This document shows, piece by piece, positions 31,593 to 39,741 of a DNA stretch of 64,000 nt. The stretch covers positions 744,001 to 808,000 of the forward strand of contig NZ_CP180191.1 in assembly GCF_047549485.1 (NCBI RefSeq), read 5' to 3'. Source of the DNA: Piscinibacterium candidicorallinum (lineage in GTDB: Bacteria > Pseudomonadota > Gammaproteobacteria > Burkholderiales > Burkholderiaceae_C). Under the pieces are notes generated by a model. That model was not told the DNA's origin, did no database searches, and worked only from the letters and a program-made list of their open reading frames with translations. The number at the start of each line of letters is the position of its first letter. Within the stretch, counting starts at the first letter, position 1. The position numbers were made by a program, and so were the translations under genes.

Positions 31593-32897
31593 CTACCAAC
31601 CCACGCCGGCTAGATGAACATGCTGGGCCGCGTCCGGTTCATCCCAGCTGAAGCCGTCAATCACCTCCAGCTCGATGCGCTTGAGCACGAACTGGCTCAT
31701 GCGCGTGCGTGCCCAGTCGGCCAGCAGGCCGAGACTGAACAGGGTGATCGCACCGCAGACGGCGGCTTCGCGCAGCAGCTCCGCGCGGCTGGTACGAAGG
31801 TGCACCGGATGGGTGCCGATCACCATGGTGCCCAGCAGTGCTTGCAGGCTCAGTGTCTCCAGCAGGGGCGCCACGAGGCTGCGATACAGCCACCAGGCGA
31901 GCGGCCACAAGGCCACAAGGGCCGCCGTGGACCACAGCGCAAACCAGAGCGGCTTGCCCAGCGCAAAGTCCATCTGCGCACTAAAGCCGCGCAAGCCCCC
32001 GGTGGGTGACAAATCCGGTGCAATCGCTGAGGCAATTTGCCAGCCGAGCAAAGTGGCAATCAAAAGGGCCGGCAGCGCAAAGGCCCAGACCTGGTAGTAC
32101 TCACGCGTGCCCGGCTCGACCGAGAAGCCGGTGCGGCCCAGCGCCAGCCCGCTCCAGCGGAAGTGGTGCATGGACGCGTGACCGATGGGCAGCGTACCGA
32201 CCCAGATGGCCAGAGCGATCGCCGTGGGAATCCACATGGGCTTCCAGCTCGGCACCGCACCCAGCCAGAGCACCTGGGTCCAGCACAGCAGGATGACCCC
32301 GGCCAGCACGCTGCCATGGGCACGCAGTGCGGCTGCAAAAGCGCCGGCATGATGAAAGTGCTGCACGCCCAGGCGTGTAGCGGCGGCGTTGCTGTGCAGT
32401 GCCCGCAGCATCAGCCAGACCGCACCGACACCACCCGCACCGATCAGCAAGAGCCCCAGGCTGAAGACTGCGCCTCCACTACCGAAGGCGGCCAGGCCAA
32501 CGCCAAGCTGGCTTGCGAGCAGCAACAGCAGGGCCAGTGCGCGACCCTTGATGCGCGCGGGCAGCGGCAGGGCATGTGCCAGTGCCTGACCTTCAAACTG
32601 AAAGGCGGCGGCAAGCCGTCTGCGGCGCTCGGCGTTGGCCATGGCGGCGGTTGCGCCCAGTGTCAGCAGGCTGGCGGCACGCAGGATGGGTGCGGCAGGC
32701 GCCAGGCCGAGGGGTTGCACCACCGGCTTGGCAGCCCCTTCGCTGAAGGGCCGCGCAAACTGGTTGCCTGTCAGGATCGGTTGCGTGTCGGCAAAGTGCC
32801 GCTCGGCGGCCGTCTCGGCGGCGCGGCGTTCGCGCTCTGCGTCCTGGGCATCGAGCTGGTCGCTGATGCGCTTTGCGTCAATCAGAAACTGGCGCAT
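31593..32897 (-). CDS. Multi-pass membrane protein, possibly DUF898-like
   Basis: A 434-residue protein with a charged N-terminal helix (MRQFLIDAKRISDQLDAQDAERERRAAE), a Pro/Ala linker and about six to seven hydrophobic segments (among them RALALLLLLASQLGVGLAAF, VFSLGLLLIGAGGVGAVWLML, WIPTAIALAIWVGTLPIG, WAFALPALLIATLLGW, LWFALWSTAALVALWPLAWWLY). ILRAASLLTLGATAAMANAERRRRL followed by a GQAL-LP-IKGRAL pattern is reminiscent of DUF898 (YjgN) proteins, and MHHFRWSGLALGRTGF and EYYQVWAF fit loosely. I hold that family call lightly. The gene lies 9 bases downstream of the Hsp15 gene on the same strand... orientation places it after hslR in transcription. Confidence 0.6.
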   Translation of the reverse strand: MRQFLIDAKRISDQLDAQDAERERRAAETAAERHFADTQPILTGNQFARPFSEGAAKPVVQPLGLAPAAPILRAASLLTLGATAAMANAERRRRLAAAFQFEGQALAHALPLPARIKGRALALLLLLASQLGVGLAAFGSGGAVFSLGLLLIGAGGVGAVWLMLRALHSNAAATRLGVQHFHHAGAFAAALRAHGSVLAGVILLCWTQVLWLGAVPSWKPMWIPTAIALAIWVGTLPIGHASMHHFRWSGLALGRTGFSVEPGTREYYQVWAFALPALLIATLLGWQIASAIAPDLSPTGGLRGFSAQMDFALGKPLWFALWSTAALVALWPLAWWLYRSLVAPLLETLSLQALLGTMVIGTHPVHLRTSRAELLREAAVCGAITLFSLGLLADWARTRMSQFVLKRIELEVIDGFSWDEPDAAQHVHLAGVGW

Positions 32898-32906
32898 GGT
32901 TGTTTT

Positions 32907-33302
32907 TCACTCTCCTCGCCAGCGTTGTAGCAGGCGGCGATCCTTCTTGGTCGGGCGGCCCTGCAGATCGAAGGACGGCTCGGGTGCGAGGCGGCGCTGC
33001 TCGATCTGCGTCATGCGTCTGGCGGCCCCCTCGGGTGTTTCGCGGTAGAGCAATCGTGCCTCGCTGGCTGGCCGCCGCTGATCGTTCACGCCCAGAACCT
33101 CGACCTCCCAGGTCAGCTCCCCGACGACGATGTGCATGCGTTCGCCGCCGCGGATGTCGCGGCTGGGCTTGGCCACTGAATCGTTCACCTTCACGCGGCC
33201 GCGTTCGATAGCCTCCTGGGCCAGCGCACGGGTCTTGAAGAATCGTGCGGCCCAGAGCCATTTGTCCAGACGCACCACGGCAATCACTTCGTCGCGGCTC
33301 AT
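32907..33302 (-). CDS. hslR: Hsp15-like RNA-binding S4-domain protein
   Basis: A 131-residue S4-domain protein like heat-shock protein Hsp15, which binds free 50S subunits carrying nascent chains and aids ribosome recycling. The S4 motif reads VRLDKWLWAARFFKTRALAQEAIERGRVKVNDSVAKPSRDIRGGERMHI. The basic C-terminal tail (RPTKKDRRLLQRWRGE) is usual for Hsp15. ATG 33302 overlaps the stop of the upstream EEP-nuclease gene by 4 bases (ATGA), and the frame continues upstream without homology, so this start is secure. Coupled expression with the EEP gene is likely. Confidence 0.9.
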   Translation of the reverse strand: MSRDEVIAVVRLDKWLWAARFFKTRALAQEAIERGRVKVNDSVAKPSRDIRGGERMHIVVGELTWEVEVLGVNDQRRPASEARLLYRETPEGAARRMTQIEQRRLAPEPSFDLQGRPTKKDRRLLQRWRGE

Positions 33303-34384
33303 GCGTTGGGTGCGGTTGTTGCAGGCAGGCTCATGGCGGTGGCGGGCGCGGCGCCATGGAAGTGCAGCGTAGCCACCACCTGACCGTGGTCGCTGTAGAT
33401 GCGCGCCTCGCGTTCGCCACGGCGACGCAGGCCGAGGTGGTCGTTGAAGTAGTCGACCCGATGCACCCAGCCCAATGCGTTCTTCGAGAACGGCGCGAAC
33501 TCTTCGCTGACCAGAATGTGGTCGATCGTCTCGGGCACTTGCTCGTGCGTGTGCGTGAAGCTCGTGTCGCGGCGCTGCACGCCGGCAAAGGGCAGCTGGC
33601 GCATCTTCTGCAGATCGAAGGCGTCGAAGAGCATGCAGTCGCGCTGGGATTCGTCGCCGCGCATGAAGCGGGTGGCGGCCACCAGCACGGTGGTGGGCGA
33701 GGTGACGAGATCGTTGAAGTCGCCCAGCACGACCAGCGGCTCGCGCGTGCGCCACAGGCGTTGCACGATGATCTGCCGCAGGGCCAGTGCCTCGCTTGCG
33801 CGGATGGCCAGGCTGCGCGCCATGCCGCGCGCGTGGTGTGCGGGGTCGCTCTCGCGCTCGTCGTCGAGAAGCGCCGGGCGCTTGCTCTTCAGATGCACGG
33901 TGATGACGCGGATTGGGCCGGCGGGGCCGCCGATCAGCGCTTCGAGCACCGGGCGAGAAAAGCGCTCCGGCGCCGCAAGCCCGGGCGGGGCGATACGGTC
34001 TTCCGGCGCGATCTGCTCATGCAGCGTGAACTCGATCACCGGCAGCCGCGAGAGCATCGCCAGGCGTGGCTTGAGCGGTGCCTCCGAGGTGGCGCCGGAA
34101 TGATCCTCGGGAATGCCGGGCGCGATGATCTGCGCGTCCTTCATCCAGCGACTCGCAGCCATGGCCTCGCGAAGCGCCTTCAGATGAAACACCTCCTGCA
34201 GGGCCACCACATGCGCGCCGAGCTGATCGAGCTGGCTGCCGATCCAGTCGCGCCGCTTGGCGTATTCGTCATCGCCGTAGGGCTGCGCGTTGTCGTAGAA
34301 GGCCGCGTGTGGCAGCGCAAGGTTCAGGGTGTTGAAGGTGCCGATGACGAACATCAGCACATTGTGCGTCAGCGCGGCAGCCAC
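33299..34384 (-). CDS. Endonuclease/exonuclease/phosphatase family protein
   Basis: A 361-residue protein of the EEP fold: IGTFNTLNLALP at the start, VVALQEVF with the catalytic Glu, VHLKSKRPAL, LGDFND with the paired Asp/Asn, and ETIDHILVSEEF with a final SDHGQV whose His is the catalytic base. These form the Mg2+-dependent phosphodiesterase site used by DNase I, exonuclease III and inositol phosphatases. There is no signal peptide. The start is uncertain: GTG 34384 opens the frame and ATG 34354 (MFVIGTFN) is an alternative. Overlap with hslR suggests an RNA or nucleic-acid role, but this is an inference. Confidence 0.82.
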   Translation of the reverse strand: MAAALTHNVLMFVIGTFNTLNLALPHAAFYDNAQPYGDDEYAKRRDWIGSQLDQLGAHVVALQEVFHLKALREAMAASRWMKDAQIIAPGIPEDHSGATSEAPLKPRLAMLSRLPVIEFTLHEQIAPEDRIAPPGLAAPERFSRPVLEALIGGPAGPIRVITVHLKSKRPALLDDERESDPAHHARGMARSLAIRASEALALRQIIVQRLWRTREPLVVLGDFNDLVTSPTTVLVAATRFMRGDESQRDCMLFDAFDLQKMRQLPFAGVQRRDTSFTHTHEQVPETIDHILVSEEFAPFSKNALGWVHRVDYFNDHLGLRRRGEREARIYSDHGQVVATLHFHGAAPATAMSLPATTAPNA

Positions 34385-34425
34385 GTCGATGCAGTCCGGG
34401 CTCGTCGTAGCCCCGATCCGACATC

Positions 34426-34492
34426 GAAGATCCGCTCTGGGAGCGGATCTTCAGCCCAAAATGGCTGGAAACCCGCACCAGACAAGCGGAAT
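34426..34492 (+). repeat. Dispersed intergenic palindromic element, copy B
   Basis: A perfect 12-bp stem GAAGATCCGCTC/GAGCGGATCTTC (34426-34437, 34441-34452) with a 3-base loop is followed by CCAAAATGGCTGG, then AAACCCGCACC and AGACAAGCGGAA. The last 29 bases match copy A except at about two positions, while the stem is unrelated, so the stem varies and the core is fixed. It lies between the TerC and EEP genes. Confidence 0.72.
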
Positions 34493-34602
34493 CAGTGGCG
34501 CACGGGGCTCGCGCAAGCATGCGCTCGCTCCTCGCCCGGCACGGCGCGGTGCGCCGTGAAACCCCGGTCTCGGCGCCCGATGCATTGCGAAAGCGATCCG
34601 GA

Positions 34603-35574
34603 TCAGCTCGGCTCGGCCGCCTTCTTCTCCTGCTCGCTGCGCTTCCAGGACAGCCACATCGTGACCGTCAGGATCGTCGCCACCACGCCCAGGGACACGA
34701 CAACGGGGATCTTGTAGATGTCGATCAGCAGCATCTTGCAGCCGATGAAGACGAGGATGATCGCCAGTCCGTACTGCAGCAGCGAGAAGCGGTTGGCCAG
34801 CTCAGCGAGCATGAAGAACATGGCTCGCAGGCCGAGGATGGCGAAGATGTTGGAGGTCAGCACGATGAAGGGGTCGGTCGTGATGGCGAAGATCGCCGGG
34901 ATGCTGTCAACGGCAAACACCACATCGATCACGCCGATCATGAGGATCACCAGCAGCATGGGCGTGGCGATCTTCACGCCGTTCTGCACGGTGAAGAATT
35001 TCTCACCGTCGTACTTGTCGCTCACCTTGATGAAGCGCTTGAAGAACTTGAGCAGCGGGTTGTCGTCGAGCGACTCCTCCTCGTCGCCGCCGTGGCTCCA
35101 CATCTTCCAGCCGGTGTAGACCAGGAAGGCACCGAAGAAGTACAGAATCCAGTGGAACTTCTCGATCAGGATGGCGCCAATCAGGATCATCACCGTGCGC
35201 AGGACGATGGCCGCGATGATGCCGATGGTCAGCGCACGCTTCTGGAACTCCTGTGGCACCGCGAAATACGTGAAGATCATCAGGAAGACAAACAGGTTGT
35301 CCACCGCGAGCGACTTCTCGATCAGGTAGCCCGTAAGGAACTCCATCGACTTCACGTTGGCCACTTCACGGCCCACCGTACCGTCCAGGTAGAACCACAG
35401 GCCGGCGTTGAACGCGAAGGACAGGGCCACCCAGATGGCAGACCAGATCACCGCCTCGCGAAAGGTCACGCGGTGCGGGCCCTGATTCTTGAGGGCAACA
35501 AAATCGACGATGAGCGCGATGATCACGAGGACCGCGAACACGCTCCAAAGCAAAGGACTCCCAATCTGGGTCAT
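34603..35574 (-). CDS. TerC/Alx-family integral membrane protein
   Basis: A 323-residue inner-membrane protein with about nine TM helices. Family signatures are EKSLAVDNLFVFLMIFTYF, with acidic residues in the membrane, and the repeat VIDVVFAVDSIPAIFAITTDPFIVLTSNIFAILGLRAMFF. TerC/Alx/MntP-type proteins are linked to tellurite resistance, alkaline-pH response and manganese export. The gene is preceded by a yybP-ykoY riboswitch, which senses Mn2+, so a Mn2+ efflux or Mn-loading role is the best inference. ATG 35574 starts MTQIGSPLLWSVFAVLVIIAL. A charged C-terminus follows (WKRSEQEKKAAEPS). Confidence 0.92.
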   Translation of the reverse strand: MTQIGSPLLWSVFAVLVIIALIVDFVALKNQGPHRVTFREAVIWSAIWVALSFAFNAGLWFYLDGTVGREVANVKSMEFLTGYLIEKSLAVDNLFVFLMIFTYFAVPQEFQKRALTIGIIAAIVLRTVMILIGAILIEKFHWILYFFGAFLVYTGWKMWSHGGDEEESLDDNPLLKFFKRFIKVSDKYDGEKFFTVQNGVKIATPMLLVILMIGVIDVVFAVDSIPAIFAITTDPFIVLTSNIFAILGLRAMFFMLAELANRFSLLQYGLAIILVFIGCKMLLIDIYKIPVVVSLGVVATILTVTMWLSWKRSEQEKKAAEPS

Positions 35575-35634
35575 GGCAATAGATTCCCTGATGATTCTTG
35601 GATGTGGATGAGCAGCTCAAGGCGAGCTTGCGCA

Positions 35635-35812
35635 TTGAAGGTCTCGCCCACGTCAGGGATGGATGGCTGCTGCCACCGCTTGACCGCCGTTGTCCTCGCA
35701 GCCGCGGCTGCTTTCCTGCAACGGGGTTCTATTGAGACGCCGCTGTGACCGGGTCTGGCGTGAAGCCGACCGTACTGACGACCACAACGTGTTTGGAGCT
35801 ACTCCCCTTCAA
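35635..35812 (-). promoter_or_regulatory. yybP-ykoY manganese riboswitch upstream of the TerC/Alx gene
   Basis: On the minus strand, conserved GGGGAGTAG (within 35800-35807) and GGGCGAGACC (35640-35649) are held together by a perfect 7-bp P1 helix, TTGAAGG (35806-35812) with CCTTCAA (35635-35641). GTCGTCAGTACGG (about 35771-35783) fits the internal conserved loop. CTCGCC (35621-35626 on the complement) can pair with GGCGAG of the aptamer 3' strand (35643-35648), giving an alternative hairpin, so Mn2+ binding may switch access to the start region. Confidence 0.87.
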
Positions 35813-35907
35813 CCGGCTGAATTACAGCCGATCTAGGGAAACACCGGAGGCGCAAACCCTGAGTGCTTTCCCTATCGATGGCAGGGAAATTGCCTCAAGC
35901 GCACGCC

Positions 35908-36279
35908 TTAAGTCGCTGTGGCGCGCCGTGCTTCGAGCTGTGCCATGAGCTGCGCTCGGTATTGCTGCAAGGCGAGCGTGTCCCCGCGCATGGCCTCGGA
36001 CAGCAGCCGCAGCTTCAGCGCGGCGCGCCGATCGGCACCGTCCATCTCACCGAAGACCTCACGCTCCAGATCAGCGAGTTCGTTGATTCTCTGCAACTCG
36101 TCAGGCAGGTAGCCCGCGTTCTTGAGCACCCGATAGGCCATGCGCAGCTCGGCGGGCAGGTGCGCGTCCTCATAGAGATCCAGGGGCTTGCCGGCGCCCG
36201 GCAGATTGTCGAAGTCGCCACGCTCGCGCGCCGCGCGGATGTGGGCCTCGATCAGGTCATCGGTCATCGACAGCGGCAT
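35908..36279 (-). CDS. DUF1992 (DnaJ homologue subfamily C member 28-like) protein
   Basis: A 123-residue cytoplasmic protein. The DUF1992 core reads DDLIEAHIRAARERGDFDNLPGAGKPLDLYEDAHLPAELRMAYRVLKNAGYLPDELQRINEL, the GDFDNLPGAGKPL stretch being diagnostic. The remainder is a helical Arg/Leu-rich tail. ATG 36279 (MPLSMTDD) has GGAGG 6 bases upstream. It follows aspS on the same strand after a strong hairpin, and precedes the riboswitch region. Function is unknown; membership of a DnaJ-associated family suggests only a loose chaperone link. Confidence 0.88.
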   Translation of the reverse strand: MPLSMTDDLIEAHIRAARERGDFDNLPGAGKPLDLYEDAHLPAELRMAYRVLKNAGYLPDELQRINELADLEREVFGEMDGADRRAALKLRLLSEAMRGDTLALQQYRAQLMAQLEARRATAT

Positions 36280-36294
36280 GGCAGCCTCCAATGC

Positions 36295-36324
36295 AAAGAG
36301 GGCACGGAACTCCGTGCCCTCTTT
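36295..36324. terminator. Intrinsic terminator between aspS and the DUF1992 gene
   Basis: AAAGAGGGCACGGA (36295-36308) pairs exactly with TCCGTGCCCTCTTT (36311-36324), followed on the plus strand by further T. It lies 20 bases past the aspS stop and 16 bases before the DUF1992 start, so it probably ends most aspS transcripts. Confidence 0.8.
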
Positions 36325-36344
36325 TTACTGCTGCTTGCGATGGC

Positions 36345-38144
36345 TCAGGCAGTCGGCGCGCTGGGCGGGTTGCGGAGTTTGATGTGAAGTTCGCGCAACT
36401 GCTTCTCGTCCACCGGGCTGGGTGCCTGGGTCAGCAGACACTGGGCACGCTGGGTCTTGGGGAAGGCGATCACATCGCGGATCGAGTCTGCGCCCGTCAT
36501 CAGCATCACGAAGCGGTCCAGGCCGATGGCGATGCCGCCGTGCGGCGGTGCGCCGTACTGCAGGGCATCAAGCAGGAAGCCGAACTTCATGCGCGCTTCT
36601 TCCGCGCCGATTTTCATGGCGAGGAACACCTTGCTCTGCACGTCCTCGCGGTGGATACGCACGCTGCCGCCGCCCAGCTCGATGCCGTTGAGCACCATGT
36701 CATAGGCCTTGGCCTTGCAGGCACCGGGGTTGGTCTCCAGCCAGTCCACGTGCTCGTCCTTCGGGCTCGTGAACGGATGGTGGCAGGCCACCCAGCGCTG
36801 GTTGTCCTCGTCGAACTCGAACATCGGGAAATCAACCACCCACAGGATCTCCCACTCGCCCTGGGACAGGCCCCGAGCCTTGCCGAACTCGCTGTGGCCG
36901 ATCTTCACGCGCAGCGCGCCGATGGCGTCGTTCACCACCTTGGCCTTGTCTGCGCCAAAGAAGATCAGGTCGCCGTTCTGTGCACCGGTGCGCTCCAGGA
37001 TCGCCTTCAGGGCAGTGTCGTGGATGTTCTTGATGATCGGGCTTTGCAGGCCGTCGCGGCCGGCCGCCAGATCGTTGACCTTGATGTAGGCCAGACCCTT
37101 GGCCTGATAGATCTTCACGAACTCGGTGTAGGCATCGATCTCGCTGCGGGTCATCTCTGCGCCGCCGGGCACGCGCAGGCCCACCACGCGGCCACCGTCC
37201 ATGTTGGCTGCGCCGGCAAACACCTTGAACTCCACGTCCTTCATCACGTCGGTGAGTTCGGTGAACTTCATCTTCACGCGCATGTCCGGCTTGTCGCTGC
37301 CGTAATAGAACATGGCGTCGTCGTAGCTCATGACCGGGAACTTGGCCGGCAGATCCACACCGATCGAGGCCTTGAACACGTGGCGGATCATGGCTTCGAA
37401 GATGTCGCGAATTTCCTGCTCGTTCAGAAAGGTGGTCTCGCAGTCGATCTGCGTGAATTCCGGCTGACGGTCGGCGCGCAGGTCTTCGTCGCGGAAGCAC
37501 TTGACGATCTGGTAGTAGCGATCGAAGCCCGCCACCATCAGCAGCTGCTTGAACAGCTGCGGGCTCTGCGGTAGAGCGAAGAACTGGCCGTCATGCACGC
37601 GGCTGGGCACGAGGTAGTCGCGCGCGCCTTCGGGCGTGCTTTTGGTGAGCATCGGCGTTTCCACGTCGATGAAGCCGCGCGAGTCCAGATACTTGCGCAC
37701 CTCGATGGCGACCTTGTAGCGCAGCATCAGGTTTTTCTGCATTTCCGGGCGGCGCAGGTCCAGCACGCGGTGCGTCAGGCGCGTGGTCTCGGAGAGCGTG
37801 TCGTCATCGAGCATGAAGGGCGGCGTGACCGAGGCATTGAGCACCTCGATCTCGTGGGCCAGCACTTCGATCTTGCCGCTCACGAGGTTGGCGTTCTCGG
37901 TACCGGCCGGGCGCGGACGCACCTTGCCGGTGACCTTCACGCAGTATTCGTTGCGGATGCCTTCGGCCACCTTGAACATCTCGGGGCGGTCGGGGTCGCA
38001 GACGATCTGCGCCAGACCCTCGCGGTCGCGCAGGTCGATAAAGATCACGCCGCCGTGGTCACGGCGCCGGTGCACCCAGCCATACAGCGTGACGACTTGG
38101 CCGTCGAAGGCCTCGGAAATCTTGCCGACGTATTCGGTTCTCAT
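36345..38144 (-). CDS. aspS: Aspartyl-tRNA synthetase
   Basis: Class II aminoacyl-tRNA synthetase of 599 residues, charging tRNA-Asp (the longer bacterial form may also charge tRNA-Asn). An N-terminal OB anticodon-binding domain (VTLYGWVHRRRDHGGVIFIDLRDREG) is followed by the catalytic core (FIDVETPMLTKSTPEGARDYLVPSR, FALPQSPQLFKQLLM, RYYQIVKCFRDEDLRADRQPEFTQID), a GAD insertion domain and motif 3 GGIAIGLDRFVMLM. ATG 38144 (MRTEYVG) is supported by homology; the frame is open to 38243 without it. The upstream genes FmdB and DUF502 share the strand, in a common betaproteobacterial order. Confidence 0.97.
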   Translation of the reverse strand: MRTEYVGKISEAFDGQVVTLYGWVHRRRDHGGVIFIDLRDREGLAQIVCDPDRPEMFKVAEGIRNEYCVKVTGKVRPRPAGTENANLVSGKIEVLAHEIEVLNASVTPPFMLDDDTLSETTRLTHRVLDLRRPEMQKNLMLRYKVAIEVRKYLDSRGFIDVETPMLTKSTPEGARDYLVPSRVHDGQFFALPQSPQLFKQLLMVAGFDRYYQIVKCFRDEDLRADRQPEFTQIDCETTFLNEQEIRDIFEAMIRHVFKASIGVDLPAKFPVMSYDDAMFYYGSDKPDMRVKMKFTELTDVMKDVEFKVFAGAANMDGGRVVGLRVPGGAEMTRSEIDAYTEFVKIYQAKGLAYIKVNDLAAGRDGLQSPIIKNIHDTALKAILERTGAQNGDLIFFGADKAKVVNDAIGALRVKIGHSEFGKARGLSQGEWEILWVVDFPMFEFDEDNQRWVACHHPFTSPKDEHVDWLETNPGACKAKAYDMVLNGIELGGGSVRIHREDVQSKVFLAMKIGAEEARMKFGFLLDALQYGAPPHGGIAIGLDRFVMLMTGADSIRDVIAFPKTQRAQCLLTQAPSPVDEKQLRELHIKLRNPPSAPTA

Positions 38145-38174
38145 TGTGGGACTCTCGAACTCAAGGATCGTGGG

Positions 38175-38290
38175 GCTTCCGCGCGCAGGCGTGGAAGCTG
38201 GGATTCGGGCGCTTGGGGTGCTGCTTGCGGAACGCTCAGCCACCGGGGACGAAAACTTTCAGGGTTGAGCAGGTGCCAGCGGCTCAACCC
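38175..38290. other. aspS leader with two hairpins
   Basis: The 268-base spacer upstream of aspS has no gene. It holds GCTTCC/GGAAGC (38175-38180, 38193-38198) and GGGTTGAGC/GCTCAACCC (38262-38270, 38282-38290). On the aspS-sense strand these would form two leader hairpins. A T-box is not expected in proteobacteria, and I see no match to one. They may be attenuators or simply terminators of DUF502 read-through. Confidence 0.4.
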
Positions 38291-38412
38291 TTGAGATTTC
38301 GATTCGCGCGCACGCCGGCGCACCGGGCGGGACCGGTGATGCGGAAGCGGGCGGGCGCAAACATGGTGGCAGGCGCTTTGAGTGTGGAAACTTCAGGCGT
38401 GAAAGCCGGAGT

Positions 38413-39090
38413 TTAGCGAACCGCTCCGGGCATCGGGTCGTGGTGGGGCGCCGGGATGGGCTCGCCGCGCGGCACCACCACCCCCAGACTGACAATGAAC
38501 TTGAGCGCCTCGTCCACGCTCATGTCCAGTTCCTTCACCTGCTCGGGCGCAAGGATGATGATGTAGCCGCTGGTCGGGTTTGGGGCCGTCGGTACAAAAA
38601 TGGTCTGTGGCTCGGTGCCGAGAAGCCCGGTGATCTCGCTGCCGGGGCTGCCCACCGCAAACCCCACGCTCCAGGCGCCGGCGCGCGGAAACTCCACCAG
38701 CACCGCCTTGCGGAAGGCCTGGCCGGACGGCGACAGGATCGTGTCCGAGACCTGCTTCACGCTCGAATACACGCTGCGCACGATGGGGATGCGCGCCAGC
38801 AGGCGCTCCCACCAGCCCAGCAGCTGGCGCCCCGCAAAGTTGCTTGCGGCTGCGCCCACGATCAGCAGTACGGCGACGACGAGGATCACTCCCAGGTAGG
38901 GGATGTGAAAACCGAGCAGCTTGTCCGGCTGCCAGTCCGGCGGCAGCAACTGCAGGGCCTTGTCCATCGTGGACAGGACAAGATCCAGCACCCACAGCGT
39001 GATGACCAGCGGCACCAGCACCAGCATGCCGGCGATCAGCCAGCGGCGCAGGCGTGCGCCCCACCCCTTGCCCGGACCCGGGCCGCTCAC
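38413..39090 (-). CDS. DUF502 family membrane protein
   Basis: A 225-residue inner-membrane protein. RRWLIAGMLVLVPLVITLWVLDLVLSTMD and GVILVVAVLLIVGAAASNFAGRQLLGWWERLLARIPIVRSVYSSVKQVSD are the DUF502 hallmarks (two TM helices, then the RIPxVRxVYxxVKQ motif). The soluble part GFAVG-SPGSEITGLLGTEPQTIFVPTAPNPTSGYIIILA fits the family. It starts 4 bases inside the FmdB stop (ATGA), and aspS follows about 270 bases downstream. The FmdB-DUF502-aspS arrangement recurs in betaproteobacteria; function is unknown. Confidence 0.9.
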   Translation of the reverse strand: MSGPGPGKGWGARLRRWLIAGMLVLVPLVITLWVLDLVLSTMDKALQLLPPDWQPDKLLGFHIPYLGVILVVAVLLIVGAAASNFAGRQLLGWWERLLARIPIVRSVYSSVKQVSDTILSPSGQAFRKAVLVEFPRAGAWSVGFAVGSPGSEITGLLGTEPQTIFVPTAPNPTSGYIIILAPEQVKELDMSVDEALKFIVSLGVVVPRGEPIPAPHHDPMPGAVR

Positions 39091-39422
39091 GCGCTGGGGG
39101 CTGCGGGTGCAGCGGGAGCCGGAGCGGGTGCGCTGGCCGGGGCCGCCGCTGCGGGCGCGGCGGCAGGAGCGGATGCCGGCGTGGCAGCGGGCGTGCCCGC
39201 ATCGGCCGCCTTGGCGTCCGCGCTCTCGGTCTTCTTGCCGCCGTCACGGAAGTCCGTCACGTACCAGCCGCTGCCCTTGAGCTGGAAGCCGGCAGCGGTC
39301 AGTTGCTTCTTGAGTGCCGGCTGGCCGCAGGCGGGGCAGTCGGTCAGCGGGGCATCGGACACCTTTTGCAGGGCGTCGTGCGTGTGCCCGCAGGCGTCAC
39401 ACTTGTAGGCGTAGATCGGCAT
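39087..39422 (-). CDS. FmdB-type zinc ribbon regulatory protein
   Basis: A 111-residue protein. MPIYAYKCDACGHTHDALQKVSDAPLTDCPACGQPALKKQLTAAGFQLKGSGWYVTDF matches the FmdB/CxxC_CxxC_SSSS family: two CxxC pairs (CDAC, CPAC) bind one zinc, and GWYVTDF is conserved. The last 45 residues are a low-complexity Ala/Pro tail. ATG 39422 is where homology starts; the frame is open far upstream. Overlap with DUF502 indicates coupled translation. FmdB was first seen as a putative regulator of acetamidase/formamidase genes; its role here is not known. Confidence 0.9.
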   Translation of the reverse strand: MPIYAYKCDACGHTHDALQKVSDAPLTDCPACGQPALKKQLTAAGFQLKGSGWYVTDFRDGGKKTESADAKAADAGTPAATPASAPAAAPAAAAPASAPAPAPAAPAAPSA

Positions 39423-39741
39423 GGTCTGGGATGCTGGGTTGGAAGCGCGGGATCGGCAGCGGCGCCGACGCTCGTGCGCAAAGGTGGGGCCTGGGTCCAG
39501 CGCATCAAGCCCCGGTTCGAGCCCCGCGCAAGCGCGTTGCGTGCACGCTTGCGCTAACGCCTTGAATTTTATGGGTGTTTTTGCAAACCCCGGGCGCTGA
39601 ATTCGCGCCGCAGCGTGCCGCCTTGCCTGTCCCGGCTTGTAACACTCCTCCAGTCTGTGCTCTGCCAAGGGCCGACGCCCTGCACGTATGCTTGCCCTCC
39701 CTGAAACCGAGGACGGCCCCACGCACAAGGGCCCCGGCTGA
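39423..39741. other. Divergent intergenic spacer, no gene
   Basis: A 319-base spacer between the FmdB and IorB-like genes. I find no credible ORF. It includes a short dyad GGCGC-TGAATTC-GCGCC (39593-39609) and a T-rich stretch before it (ATTTTATGGGTGTTTTTGC), which may hold the FmdB promoter. No regulator family can be assigned. Confidence 0.5.

Noticed and set aside
38145..38412. T-box-like leader in front of aspS
   Set aside because: Only two simple hairpins are present; no T-box sequence or specifier arrangement, and T-boxes are not expected in this phylum.
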